Positions 7,456 through 16,377 of a DNA stretch of 64,000 nucleotides are shown piece after piece. The translations under genes were made by a program, and so were the position numbers. This stretch comes from Phormidium ambiguum IAM M-71 (GTDB lineage Bacteria > Cyanobacteriota > Cyanobacteriia > Cyanobacteriales > Aerosakkonemataceae), in contig NZ_MRCE01000002.1 in the NCBI RefSeq assembly GCF_001904725.1, positions 124,001 to 188,000 on the forward strand, in the 5' to 3' direction. Under the pieces are notes generated by a model. It was not told the origin of the DNA and ran no database searches. It saw only the letters and a program-made list of their open reading frames with translations. Position 1 is the first letter of the stretch. Each line of letters begins with the position of its first letter.

Positions 7456-8148
7456 ATGAGAAACCAGAAAATAAAAATTTCGGTAATTATTCCGGTATTG
7501 AATGAAGCTAAAACCATTAAAAATGTTTTACTGAATTTAAGAAATTATTCAGAATTAGAAGTTATTATTGTCGATGGTGGAAGCGAGGATGAAACTGTTA
7601 CTATTGCTGAAAGTTTCGGGTACAAAGTTTTAATCTCTTCTCGCGGACGATCGATCCAAATGAATACTGCTGCTAAAATTGCCACAGGAAGCATTCTTTT
7701 ATTTTTGCATGGGGATACAATTTTACCTGCGAATTTTCCTGAAATGATTGTTACCGCAATAGAAAAACCGGGAATAGTTGGGGGTGCTTTTGAATTAACA
7801 ATAGATGCGAAAATTAGAGGAATTAAGTTAGTAGAGAAAATGGTAAATTGGCGATCGCATTTCTTCTCCCTACCTTACGGCGATCAAGCTATCTTTATTA
7901 AAGCCGATATATTCAAGCAAATTGGTGGTTTTCCCATTCAACCAATCATGGAAGATTTTGTGTTTATCCAGCAATTGCGAAAAATGGGAAAAATTGCCAT
8001 TATCACCACACCAGTTATTACATCAGGTCGTCGTTGGCAAAAACTTGGCGTAGTAAAAACCACCCTAATTAACCAATTAATGATTATTGGTTATTACTTG
8101 GGAGTTTCCCCAGAAAAACTAGCTGCTTTTTATCGAAAAAAATCGTAA
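7456..8148 (+). CDS. Glycosyltransferase family 2, TIGR04283 type
   Basis: A 230-residue GT-A enzyme: SVIIPVLNEAKTI at the N-terminus, VDGGSEDETV (nucleotide-sugar binding), SSRGRSIQMNTAAK, and LHGDTILP carrying the metal-binding acidic residue. The RGRxxQMN segment marks the TIGR04283 group (rSAM/selenodomain-associated, linked in some cyanobacteria to arsenosugar synthesis). No radical-SAM partner gene is adjacent, so an arsenosugar role is only an inference from the family. The C-terminal segment (TSGRRWQKLGVVKTTL) also fits. It lies alone between nadA and a convergent TPR gene. Confidence 0.85.
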   Translation: MRNQKIKISVIIPVLNEAKTIKNVLLNLRNYSELEVIIVDGGSEDETVTIAESFGYKVLISSRGRSIQMNTAAKIATGSILLFLHGDTILPANFPEMIVTAIEKPGIVGGAFELTIDAKIRGIKLVEKMVNWRSHFFSLPYGDQAIFIKADIFKQIGGFPIQPIMEDFVFIQQLRKMGKIAIITTPVITSGRRWQKLGVVKTTLINQLMIIGYYLGVSPEKLAAFYRKKS

Positions 8149-8183
8149 GTAGAGGTAGGCATCTTGCCTGAATAAATTGTGAC

Positions 8184-8813
8184 TTAATTCCAACCTCTTA
8201 ATTTTCGATGTACACAAGCTAAATACCACATATAATCTTCTAAAGAATAACTAACTGCTTTAACAATATAATCTTGAGATTTTTCGTAATTTCCTTCTGC
8301 TTCGTAATACAAACCCAAGTAAAGATGACTATAAAATTTACCTTGTTTGCCTTCCGATTCTCCAGTAATTAAAACATCTCTTGGCGAACAGTTTCCGGCA
8401 AATAAATCATAAACACATCGCATTACCTGTCGCGGATCGTTTCGCACTTCTAATAAAGTATTTTTTGCTTCATTAACACCCTGAAATCTAGCAATACAAA
8501 GGTAGCGCCACACTGTTTCTTCAACATCGTGAGAATTTACAGTTAAATCTATCTCAAATTGGTTAGCACCTTCAGCGAATTTTTCGGCATAATAGTAGGA
8601 TAGGCCACGCTGCCAAAGGTATGGTGTGAGAGTAGGTTCCAACTTCTCTGCTGTATCGAAATCCTCAATAGATTCGGCAATTTTAGCCAACTTAAAAAAA
8701 GTCATTCCTCGTCGAATATATGCCTTAGCATCTTGAGGATTTGTGCGAATAACATTATTCCACCACGAAAGTTGTGCTAGCAGTGAAATTTGGTTTTTCA
8801 TGGAAATTAGCAT
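8184..8813 (-). CDS. Tetratricopeptide-repeat protein
   Basis: A 209-residue soluble protein with TPR-like helical pairs at about residues 25-60 (AYIRRGMTFFKLAKIAESIEDFDTAEKLEP), 60-95, and 165-195 (YLGLYYEAEGNYEKSQDYIVKAV). It resembles cyanobacterial TPR proteins of the NlpI-like size class but has no signal peptide. Probably a protein-interaction scaffold; the partner is unknown. It is convergent with the upstream glycosyltransferase and divergent from the DUF4342 gene. Two adjacent Met codons (8813 and 8801) could each be the start; neither has a clear RBS. Confidence 0.75.
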   Translation of the reverse strand: MLISMKNQISLLAQLSWWNNVIRTNPQDAKAYIRRGMTFFKLAKIAESIEDFDTAEKLEPTLTPYLWQRGLSYYYAEKFAEGANQFEIDLTVNSHDVEETVWRYLCIARFQGVNEAKNTLLEVRNDPRQVMRCVYDLFAGNCSPRDVLITGESEGKQGKFYSHLYLGLYYEAEGNYEKSQDYIVKAVSYSLEDYMWYLACVHRKLRGWN

Positions 8814-8901
8814 TAACTGTTAGAATGATTCTAATTTAGGAGGTAATGAACTAATTGTAAATACTTTCATTTCCGAGAATTTAAGATTGGAGGATTTAAC
8901 A

Positions 8902-9240
8902 ATGGATTCACCTCAAGATGAAGTAAAACCTGTAGAAATTGAAGTAACTACTGTTGAACCTGAAACTGAGGATGTAAAACAAAAAGTTAGGGTTGAAGAG
9001 TTTAGTATTAGTGGTGATGCCTTAGTCAGCAAAATTAAAGAGTTGATTCACCAAGGAAACATTCGTCGCATTACCATCAAAAATGAAGAAGGTCATACAT
9101 TAATAGAAATTCCTTTAACTATTGGTGTTGTAGGGGGAGTCGTTGGTACAGCGATGTTTCCGATCGTAGCAGCAATTGGGGCAATTGGGGCGTTAGTTGC
9201 TCATCTTACAATTGCGATCGAGAAAGTTGAAGGTTCTTAA
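8902..9240 (+). CDS. DUF4342 domain protein (small membrane-associated)
   Basis: About 112 residues. The start is placed at ATG 8902 because GGAGGA at 8889-8894 is correctly spaced; an upstream TTG at 8887 would bury that site. An acidic N-terminal tail of about 35 residues is followed by the DUF4342 core: a helix (EFSISGDALVSKIKELIHQGNIRRITI), ILIEIP-like strand (TLIEIPLTIG) and a glycine-rich hydrophobic segment (GVVGGVVGTAMFPIVAAIGAIGA) that may enter the membrane. The function is unknown in this family. Confidence 0.85.
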   Translation: MDSPQDEVKPVEIEVTTVEPETEDVKQKVRVEEFSISGDALVSKIKELIHQGNIRRITIKNEEGHTLIEIPLTIGVVGGVVGTAMFPIVAAIGAIGALVAHLTIAIEKVEGS

Positions 9241-9267
9241 GGGAAATCTGCTTTTTAATTTAGAATT

Positions 9268-9296
9268 TAGGGTAGGAAAAACCTACCCTATAATTT
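9268..9296. terminator. Bidirectional terminator between DUF4342 and EVE genes
   Basis: A perfect 9-bp stem, TAGGGTAGG (9268-9276) and CCTACCCTA (9282-9290), has an AAAAA loop and TAATTTT on the plus side. It overlaps the stop codon of the convergent EVE gene. Confidence 0.7.
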
Positions 9297-9752
9297 TAAG
9301 TATGACAGATTTAAAATAGTTTTTGCTACAGTTTCTAATACAGGCATTACTGATAAGCGATTACCTTGTTTAACTACTAAAAGTTCATCACTACTAAAAT
9401 TTTGTTTAAGCTTTTCTAAAGTAATGATTTCGGGAAAAGTCTTTTTAAATTCAACAACTACAGTTTGCCAGCGCGGAGATTCAGGGGTAGATTTGGGATC
9501 GTAATATTTACTTTGACTATCAAATTGAGTTGGATCGACAACATTGTTTTTAATGACGCGCATTAACCCAGAAATTCCCGGAGGATTGGCATTAGAATGA
9601 TAAAAAAATGCTAAATCACCTGGGTTCATTTGGCGGAGGAAGTTTCGCGCTTGATAGTTACGCACTCCATCCCAAATAGTTTGGCGATCGCGTTCCAAAT
9701 CAAATATACTATAAACTTCTGGTTCCGACTTCATTAACCAATAATTAGCCAA
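9288..9752 (-). CDS. EVE domain protein
   Basis: About 154 residues from the proposed TTG start at 9752 (AAGGTGG lies just upstream), which gives the usual N-terminus xANYWLMKSEPEVYSI. An ATG-initiated frame reaching back to 9857 adds 35 unrelated residues. EVE (PUA-like) features are WLMKSEPE, WDGVRNYQARNFLRQM, GDLAFFYHSN and GLMRV. EVE proteins bind modified bases in DNA or RNA through an aromatic cage. In bacteria they accompany RNA modification or defence genes, but none is nearby here. Confidence 0.85.
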   Translation of the reverse strand: MANYWLMKSEPEVYSIFDLERDRQTIWDGVRNYQARNFLRQMNPGDLAFFYHSNANPPGISGLMRVIKNNVVDPTQFDSQSKYYDPKSTPESPRWQTVVVEFKKTFPEIITLEKLKQNFSSDELLVVKQGNRLSVMPVLETVAKTILNLSYLKL

Positions 9753-9914
9753 AATTACCACCTTTTTATAATTATTGCTACCTAGTTTTACTTGAAAAAA
9801 GTTATCTATAGTAACGTAATTGGTATAATGATTATAATAGTACAGCTTGCTAAACAATTTGCAAATTTTTCACTATCTTCTCTGCGTTCTCTGCGTCTCT
9901 GTAGTTCAAAAAAT

Positions 9915-10529
9915 ATGAATAACCGACTCACCCAACAAATCCAATTTATTGTCGAAATTGACACACTAAAAAATATCTTACGTCAAACCAAATTAACCAA
10001 TAATTCGCGCCGAGAAAACAGCGCCGAACACTCTTGGCACTTAGCAATGATGGCAATAATTTTAGCTGAATATGCAGAACCAGAAGTAGATATTATTAAA
10101 GCAATTAAAATGCTATTAATTCATGATTTAATCGAAATTGATGCTGGAGATACTTTTTGTTACGACGTAAAAGGAAACTCAGATAAAGCAGAAAGGGAAA
10201 TCAAAGCAGCAAATCGAATTTTTGGTTTGTTACCAATAGAACAAGCTAAAGAATTAAGGGGACTTTGGGAAGAATTTGAAGAGTCGCAAAGTGCAACTGC
10301 TAAATTTGCGATCGCCTTAGATCGCCTACAACCCCTACTACAAAATCAACAAAATCAAGGCGGAACTTGGAAAATTCACAATATTACAGAAAACTTAGTC
10401 AGGAAAAGAATGTCTCCTGTACAAGAAGCATCACCTATTCTGGGTAAATTAGTCGAAGAAATTATTGTTGATTGTATCGCCGCAGGTTATTTACAACAAG
10501 AACAATTGGCTGAAGTTAATCCCAGATAA
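9915..10529 (+). CDS. HD-domain phosphohydrolase (YfbR-like)
   Basis: About 204 residues from ATG 9915 (MNNRLTQQIQFI). The frame continues 41 codons upstream, but that part is a translation of a CTCTGCG-type repeat and is not expected to be coding. Metal ligands are visible as the H in NSAEHSWH, the HD pair in LLIHDLIEIDAGD, and a distal D in IALDRLQPLLQ. This is the HD fold of small 5'-nucleotidase-like proteins that dephosphorylate deoxynucleotides; the exact substrate is unknown. It is convergent with the M61 peptidase gene, with a palindrome between them. Confidence 0.8.
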   Translation: MNNRLTQQIQFIVEIDTLKNILRQTKLTNNSRRENSAEHSWHLAMMAIILAEYAEPEVDIIKAIKMLLIHDLIEIDAGDTFCYDVKGNSDKAEREIKAANRIFGLLPIEQAKELRGLWEEFEESQSATAKFAIALDRLQPLLQNQQNQGGTWKIHNITENLVRKRMSPVQEASPILGKLVEEIIVDCIAAGYLQQEQLAEVNPR

Positions 10530-10549
10530 ATTGTAGATTTAGTAAAAAG

Positions 10550-10576
10550 GTGCGTTACGGTTGCACCTACGCACCC
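10550..10576. repeat. Dispersed palindrome, GGTGCGT / ACGCACC type
   Basis: GGTGCGT (10550-10556) and ACGCACC (10570-10576) form a 7-bp stem between two convergent gene ends. The GGTGCGTTA core matches the longer palindrome at 56829-56865, so these are likely two members of one repeat family that may also serve as a terminator. Confidence 0.55.
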
Positions 10577-10585
10577 TACACAATG

Positions 10586-12376
10586 TTAATTTGTTAGTTT
10601 TGCTAAGGGAATTCCTAACCAAGCTGCAAAATTTTCTTGCTGGGTTTGATTGGGATGTTCTACAGCTACAATCTTGTAATTGTTAGGTTGTGATTCTGCT
10701 AAAGTAACAGGTAAAGTTTGTAATTCATCTTGATGGAAAATTGACAATTGAATTGTATCTCCAGGTTGGTAATCTTTTAACCTTTCATTTAGTTGATCGG
10801 CGTTGACTCGGATTCCATTAATTGCTAATAATTCATCATCGGGACTTACACCTGCTAATTGTGCTGGCGATTCAATTTCCACAAATTCAATTTTTTGTTT
10901 GCCATTTTGAAATTTGGCTTTTAAGCCAATATAAGGGGGTTGATCTGCATCAATATCAGCTTGCAGTTTTAAGCCAAAAGGTGCTAAATATTCATCAAAA
11001 GGTAACTCTTCAACACCATCAATATAAGAAGCAAAAAAGTCGCTTAAATCTTTTCCGGCTACTAATTCGATCGCATCTTGCAATTCCTCATCTGTAAACC
11101 CAATTTCCGCCTTACCGAAATTCTCCCACATATAGCGCATTACATCATCGAGCGATCGCTCATTTCCCGACCTTTCCCGGATTAACAAATCCAACAAAAA
11201 CGAAATTAATTGCCCTTTCAAATAATAGGAAATTTGGCAATTATCGCTATTCGCATCTCGGCGATAAAGCTTAATCCAAGCATCAAAACTAGACTCACTC
11301 ACAGGCTGAACTTTGCGACCTACTTTCGTCTGTAATAAAGTAATTTCCTTACTTAAATTCTGCAAAAAAGTCTTCGCATTGTAGATTCCGGCACGTAGAG
11401 GAATTTGTAAATCATAATAACTAGTTGTTCCTTCACAAAACCACAAGGAAGAAGTATAATTTTCCCCATCATAATCAAATTTTTCCAAACCTTTCGGACG
11501 CAATCTTTTCACATTCCATAAATGAAAAAATTCATGCGCCACCAACTGCATAAAACTCTCATACTTATCTTGTTTGCGGAAATTAAATCGAGGATAAATT
11601 AACGAACAAGCATATTTATGTTCCAACCCGCCAGCAACATTCGGTGATAAATGTAGTAAAAACAAATATCTTTCATAAGGTAAACCGCCAAAAATTTCTG
11701 CCTCTACTTCAATAATTTTTTTTGTATCTTCAATCATTCGAGTTGCTTCAGCATTTCCCTTTCCCCAAATCGCTAATTCATGGGATTTACCCAAAACTTC
11801 AAACTGATAAAACTCATGTTTTCCAATTTCAAACGGACTATCTACTAAAGTATCGAAATCCGATGCCTCAAAAGTATTTTCATATCCAGAAACCGCAGGT
11901 AAAGGAGTAGCAATTTGCCAATCTGCTTGGGGAGTAATAACCGTAATTGTGATTGGTTGTTCTGTAAATTCTGGAATATAAAAACACAGTGCTGCCGGAT
12001 TAAAATAACCATGAGAACTATCTAAATGATTTGTCCTCACCGATAATTCATTAGCAAAAATTCGATATTTTATCGTAATTTCCGAAACTCCATTTGTTCC
12101 CACTTGCCAATGATTTTTAGCTAACTTTCGCCAAGGCAAAATTGTGTTTCCCGTTTCAACAGAAAAATCTTGCAAATTTTTTGCATACTCACGCACCAAA
12201 TAAGAACCTGGAGTCCAAACTGGAAGTTTTAAATCTAAAACTGATTTTGACCATCCCGACACTTGTAAATTTACTTCAAATAAATGTGAACTAGGCTGAG
12301 GCATAGCCACTTGAAAATGAATTTTAGGTGCAGTAATTAGCAAATTGTTAGGGCGAATAGTTGTTGCTTCTGTCAT
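10586..12376 (-). CDS. M61 family peptidase with PDZ domain (glycyl aminopeptidase-like)
   Basis: A 596-residue zinc peptidase. An N-terminal beta-rich domain (residues ~10-180; W.PGSYLVREYAKNLQDF) precedes the catalytic domain with HEFFH near residues 278-282 and the downstream acidic ligand in the W(F/Y)CEGTTSYYDL segment. A PDZ domain at about 480-570 has PPYIGLKAK, ESPAQLAGVSPDDELLAINGIRV and YQPGDTIQLSIF. M61 enzymes remove N-terminal Gly or Ala from peptides. No signal peptide is seen, so a cytosolic role in peptide turnover is likely. Full length for the cyanobacterial group. Confidence 0.9.
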   Translation of the reverse strand: MTEATTIRPNNLLITAPKIHFQVAMPQPSSHLFEVNLQVSGWSKSVLDLKLPVWTPGSYLVREYAKNLQDFSVETGNTILPWRKLAKNHWQVGTNGVSEITIKYRIFANELSVRTNHLDSSHGYFNPAALCFYIPEFTEQPITITVITPQADWQIATPLPAVSGYENTFEASDFDTLVDSPFEIGKHEFYQFEVLGKSHELAIWGKGNAEATRMIEDTKKIIEVEAEIFGGLPYERYLFLLHLSPNVAGGLEHKYACSLIYPRFNFRKQDKYESFMQLVAHEFFHLWNVKRLRPKGLEKFDYDGENYTSSLWFCEGTTSYYDLQIPLRAGIYNAKTFLQNLSKEITLLQTKVGRKVQPVSESSFDAWIKLYRRDANSDNCQISYYLKGQLISFLLDLLIRERSGNERSLDDVMRYMWENFGKAEIGFTDEELQDAIELVAGKDLSDFFASYIDGVEELPFDEYLAPFGLKLQADIDADQPPYIGLKAKFQNGKQKIEFVEIESPAQLAGVSPDDELLAINGIRVNADQLNERLKDYQPGDTIQLSIFHQDELQTLPVTLAESQPNNYKIVAVEHPNQTQQENFAAWLGIPLAKLTN

Positions 12377-12501
12377 GGCAATGGAAAATTAATAATGTTT
12401 CTTTTCTTAGTCAAAATGGCAAATTGATATTTGGAAAGAGGAGAAAATTACTCTAATCCTCTCCCCTACACCTTACTGCTGCAATAAGTTGTGACAGCTG
12501 A

Positions 12502-13185
12502 TTAAATTTTTCCTGCTAGGTGTGCCAACTGCTTCAGGTTGATTAAATGGATTACTTGACGTGATGGTTCGATTTTAATCCAACCCTTACTATCTAATTT
12601 CTCCATAATCTTAGTAGTTTCCTCAACACCTATATCAGCTACATCAGCCAAATCTTTGAATGGAATATTATATATTTCCCTTCCCGTTTCTGTGACTTGA
12701 CCGTAGTTTTCTCCCATAGAAACTAAACAATTAGCCAATTTGACTGCGGGGGGTTGATGACGTAGTTGAAAACGAATATTCATCTGGCGCAGTCTTCTGA
12801 CCATTAATTGCAGCATTCTATGGTGTAGCTGTGGGTCTTTAAACAGTGTTTGGATAAATCGCTGCGCGTGAACGCTGAGTAACCGTACTGAGGAGAGGGC
12901 TATTACATCTGTAGAACGGGGAGATTCATCGAGAATCGCCATTTCTCCAAAAAAATCGCCTTCTCCTAGAATTGCTAGCGATATCCCGTCTTCACCAACG
13001 ATACGGCGGACTTTTACCCAACCGGATAGCACGAAATAAACCGCATTGCCCCAAGCATCTTCCATAAGAACTGCTCTCCCAGCGGGATATTCGTGTTCGT
13101 CGGCAACCGACAGCAACCATTCTAGGGTCTCTGGATTGACCGTATTGAAAAGCGGAAAAAGTTCACTAAAATCTTCAGTCTGCAT
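12502..13185 (-). CDS. Crp/Fnr-family transcriptional regulator
   Basis: About 227 residues from Met at 13185 (MQTEDFSELFPLF). A longer frame to 13236 adds 17 residues that do not look like the family. The cNMP-binding fold at residues ~15-130 contains GRAVLMEDAWGNAVYFVLSGWVKVRR and GDFFGEMAILDESPRSTDV, the phosphate-binding cassette (GEMA...RS). The C-terminal winged helix has FKDLADVADIGVEETTKIMEKLDSKGW. The cassette retains R and S in the cAMP-contacting positions, so cyclic nucleotide binding is plausible. A class III adenylate cyclase lies 5.6 kb away, which suggests, but does not show, a link. Regulated targets are unknown. Confidence 0.85.
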   Translation of the reverse strand: MQTEDFSELFPLFNTVNPETLEWLLSVADEHEYPAGRAVLMEDAWGNAVYFVLSGWVKVRRIVGEDGISLAILGEGDFFGEMAILDESPRSTDVIALSSVRLLSVHAQRFIQTLFKDPQLHHRMLQLMVRRLRQMNIRFQLRHQPPAVKLANCLVSMGENYGQVTETGREIYNIPFKDLADVADIGVEETTKIMEKLDSKGWIKIEPSRQVIHLINLKQLAHLAGKI

Positions 13186-13371
13186 GAAAGATCTTAAAAT
13201 CACTAAACCAGCATCGGCAGCTATAAAAGTCTTCACCTTGGGTTAACAAGGGCTGCTTTTGTGGCAGAAACAATTAGCACTTACCATCCTAGTCTAGGGA
13301 CGGGTAATTTAGGTTCAATCAGTTGCATTAAATTTATTACTACCAGGATAAAAAAGCAAGTTTTTGAGGGA

Positions 13372-14595
13372 TCACTTCGGATTGTGGCTGTTTTTCTTGA
13401 CTTGGGCTTGTACAATTCTTAAATATTTGATTTGTTCTTCTACTTTCTGTACTAGTTCATCTAAAGCTGGTAAGGCTTCTAATTTATCTGTATTCAAGCT
13501 GGGGTCAATATTGGTGCGTTCCCGAATTTCATTTACTTTTTGTTGCAACTGCTGGGCAATGTTTAAGGCATCTCGACTTAAGTTTTCCAACTGTTGCTGT
13601 TGATAAAATTTTAAGGCTGCGCCCCTGAGTACTTGGAGGGTTGCTTCTTCGCCATAGGTGCCGGGCATAATTCGCAAGCGTAGTAATAGGCGGTTTTGCT
13701 TGTAAATGCGTTCGATTTCGGCTTGTTTTGGTTTTTCCACTGGTAACATTGGCAAGTGGGTTAAACGCTTTAGTTCTTGAATTAATCCTTGAAAAATAGA
13801 ACTATCTACGCCTTCTAGGACTAATTGTAAAACTCCGTTTTGGCTCCAGAGTATGCGTCCTTTGTCGCTGTGTTTTTCTAAATATAATCGACCGATTCCT
13901 CCGGCTAATACTCTGGCGAGTAGTTCATTGAGTAAAATTTTGGGTGGTAGTTCTGCTAAAACTTCGATCGGACTGGTTAGGTATTGTGCTTCTACTTCCA
14001 ACGCTGGTAAGCTCAATCCTGGGTTTGGTGCAGCAGGTGGTTTTTGGGCTTGCTTATTTTTGGTTTGATTAGCAAGTTTTTGTTCGGGAAAATGTTGGGG
14101 AACTGTTGGTGATGAGGTTACGGCTGGTGGATTTTTTTCGCTGATAAATTCCGTTGCCAATTCTTCATCATCTAGAATCAATGTGGCTTTATTGTCTTGG
14201 CTGATTGTTTCTTTGGATCTTTCTGGTTGTTCTGTGCTGGCTACAGTTTGCTTTAGCTGTCCAGTGTGGCTTAAATAAGCTGAGAGTAATGCTTGATGAT
14301 TTTTGGCTGAGAGTACTATTGGTGATAGGGAGCAATTCATGTAAGCCAGAATGCGGCGCACATAATCCAAGGCTTCTGTATCATTTATGTTTACCATCCC
14401 TAAGTTGAGGCGAGTTCCTTCTAGGGAAAGAGGTATGACTTGATGGTACAGACAAGCTTCAAAGGGGAGGATACCATCAATCAGGCGAAACATTGCTTCA
14501 TTTATTTGAAGCGGGTCATCTTTCATTGATGAGGAACTCTCTCCCTGAGTGTTAGTGTGCTTGCTCTTTATTGATGTAACTTGTACGGGTGGCAT
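13372..14595 (-). CDS. GspE/PilB-like N-terminal protein lacking the ATPase domain
   Basis: A 407-residue protein. The N-terminal part (residues ~25-120) looks like the MshEN/GspE N1 fold (INEAMFRLIDGILPFEACLYHQVIPLSLEG, then LGMVNINDTEALDYVRRILAY). A low-complexity, Pro/Gln-rich linker follows (~120-200). Residues ~205-330 then match the second N-terminal domain of type II secretion/type IV pilus ATPases (LLNELLARVLAGGIGRLYLE, then LRLRIMPGTYGEEATLQVLRG, corresponding to the ...R(V/I)S.(L/M)P..(G/Y)GE(...)(V/A)LR.L element). The protein ends with a coiled coil (~335-400) where Walker A and the secretion ATPase core would be. It may bind c-di-GMP or pilus machinery without hydrolysing ATP. 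The ATPase core is absent, not shifted into another frame nearby. Confidence 0.6.
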   Translation of the reverse strand: MPPVQVTSIKSKHTNTQGESSSSMKDDPLQINEAMFRLIDGILPFEACLYHQVIPLSLEGTRLNLGMVNINDTEALDYVRRILAYMNCSLSPIVLSAKNHQALLSAYLSHTGQLKQTVASTEQPERSKETISQDNKATLILDDEELATEFISEKNPPAVTSSPTVPQHFPEQKLANQTKNKQAQKPPAAPNPGLSLPALEVEAQYLTSPIEVLAELPPKILLNELLARVLAGGIGRLYLEKHSDKGRILWSQNGVLQLVLEGVDSSIFQGLIQELKRLTHLPMLPVEKPKQAEIERIYKQNRLLLRLRIMPGTYGEEATLQVLRGAALKFYQQQQLENLSRDALNIAQQLQQKVNEIRERTNIDPSLNTDKLEALPALDELVQKVEEQIKYLRIVQAQVKKNSHNPK

Positions 14596-14966
14596 AACTA
14601 TATCACTTTGACCTGGATGATTTTTTCTGAGTGGTTCTCTGTTCTTGCCTTTGCTGTTGCTTAAACTCTCAATTGTCTCTGCTAATCGCGTTGGCGCTAT
14701 GTTTCAGCTGAGAAATCACAACTTTTTCAGGTCAGCCAAAAGTTAATTTAACGATCGCCTGTTAACTTTTAGCACTTTTATCTTGAGGATTTCAGGATAA
14801 ATACTTAAAAAAGCTTCAAGTTACGATACACCCTTACTAATTAAAAAATATTATAACTTTTGTCTTCTGATACTGTAGGTCTGTGGTTGAGCGATCGCAA
14901 ATCTTAGCGTATTGTTATGCCTGAGTTCAAAAGCAAAATTATTGACTCTGGTTTTACATTTATTTA
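14596..14966. other. Intergenic region, 371 bp
   Basis: The region between the HetZ-related gene end and the GspE-like gene start is AT-rich and holds one HIP1 octamer near 14889. No reading frame, tRNA or clear terminator was seen. It presumably contains the promoter of the minus-strand GspE-like gene. Confidence 0.6.
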
Positions 14967-16094
14967 CTAAGCGTTACGTTTTTCTTGGGCTGCCAGGTAA
15001 AGTTTACTCCATTCCCCCATCACTTGATTCGTTTTAAGGTTTAAGTCTTGCGCTACAGCTTCTAGGGTGTTCCCTGTAGTTAATTTGTCTAACAATCGGC
15101 GTTGTTCTGGTGTTAAACTGTCGCAATATTCTTGCCACTGACTTGGAGTTAAACCTAAACGATGTTCGCTTAAAGAAGTTTCTAACCAAGTGGAAACTAT
15201 TTCTGGTTGTACTTTCAGGGCAAAAACTTTGATAGCATGGTAGCTGATTTTTTCCCGAAGACGATAGATTTCCTTGATTGGTTTGTTTAAGGCGCGGGCT
15301 ATTTCTTCTTGGGATCTTCCTTGAAGATAAAGGTTGAGCCATTCTGAAGCTACTGAATCAATGTTTTTGGTTAAATATGCTTCAAATTCTTTTCTGACTG
15401 TGGTACGGGCGATTTGTTTTTCTTCCCATTCTTGGTTTTCTAGATATTGAACGATCGCTTGATTATCTAACAAACTCACTGGATTTTCTGCTTCTTCAGG
15501 GACGATTTCTTCAGAAACTAAACGTACTAAGTCTCCAGTTGGTACTTGCGTAATCCCACCTCGTTGGGAGCGCCGTAAATAATTCACGAAACGATAAAGT
15601 AGTAGTGGTTGGTTACGAATTGGGCGCATACAGTACTCTTCCGTACTGGTTAGTAACAGAGTATTCCGTAGTCTGGTATCTTCTGTACATTCCCCGATCC
15701 AACCAATTTGTTCTTGTAAATAGCGATCGGATTGTAATAATTCTTGAATTACTTCTTGGAGAACATCAACTACTGCTCTTTGGCGGTCTCGACTTAGAGC
15801 CACCCAAGTTTTAATTTTATTGCGGAGCATGACCAAAGAACCCAAGCGAGTCATCAAATTTTTATATGCTCTTTCTGGGCCTACTCCTAAGTACCGATGC
15901 CGTAAAATCCGGTAACGATAGTCTATTGCTTGTTTGGCAATGGCTAACTGATTTGGATCTAAGGTTTCATAGCGATCTAAATCTTTCCCCAAGAGCCATT
16001 TAATAATACTTGCTTGGGTTTGTTGGCTGATGTTCTCGCAGTCCACTTGCAGCTGCTTTCGCAATTCATCTGCCAGTTTTTCAGCTATTAACAT
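14967..16094 (-). CDS. HetZ-related protein (HetZ-related protein 2 type)
   Basis: A 375-residue, entirely cytoplasmic helical protein. The C-terminal half resembles HetZ: YLTKNIDSVASEWLNLYLQGRSQEEIARALNKPIKEIYRLREKISYHAIKVFA, then ETSLSEHRLGLTPSQWQEY and an HTH-like repeat (QRRLLDKLTTGNTLEAVAQDLNLKTNQVM). HetZ acts with HetR and PatU3 in heterocyst patterning of Anabaena. Related genes also occur in cyanobacteria without heterocysts, where the role is open. The two HTH-like segments suggest a DNA-binding regulator. No hetR or patU3 gene lies in the window. Confidence 0.7.
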   Translation of the reverse strand: MLIAEKLADELRKQLQVDCENISQQTQASIIKWLLGKDLDRYETLDPNQLAIAKQAIDYRYRILRHRYLGVGPERAYKNLMTRLGSLVMLRNKIKTWVALSRDRQRAVVDVLQEVIQELLQSDRYLQEQIGWIGECTEDTRLRNTLLLTSTEEYCMRPIRNQPLLLYRFVNYLRRSQRGGITQVPTGDLVRLVSEEIVPEEAENPVSLLDNQAIVQYLENQEWEEKQIARTTVRKEFEAYLTKNIDSVASEWLNLYLQGRSQEEIARALNKPIKEIYRLREKISYHAIKVFALKVQPEIVSTWLETSLSEHRLGLTPSQWQEYCDSLTPEQRRLLDKLTTGNTLEAVAQDLNLKTNQVMGEWSKLYLAAQEKRNA

Positions 16095-16377
16095 GGACTC
16101 TAGCTCCTCAATTCCCTATAACGAAAGTGTGCCCACTATCCGACTCAAAACGTTCACCCATTATGGGTAATATTTACCTTGAGAGGCTTTTTTTGACGAC
16201 AGGTGAAGTGAACCAAGGTTTACCCGCAGGTTTCCATGTATATTTTCTCTACTTGTGTAATTACCACAGGTGCTTGAGATCACAACTATTCAGAGAGTAG
16301 ACTCACCAACCCAAAATGTTAATTTTTGTTAACTTAACTTTGGATAAAAATGTTTGTCCCTAACAGTGTTTCTGATT

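Noticed and set aside
7456-8148. Assigning arsenosugar biosynthesis to the TIGR04283 glycosyltransferase
   Set aside because: No radical-SAM (ArsS-type) gene or ars gene lies in the window; only the family association supports it.
9792-9914. Extended N-terminus of the HD-domain gene (41 extra residues)
   Set aside because: It translates a TTCTCTGCG-type repeat and overlaps the divergent EVE gene start; the family begins at MNNRLTQQIQ.
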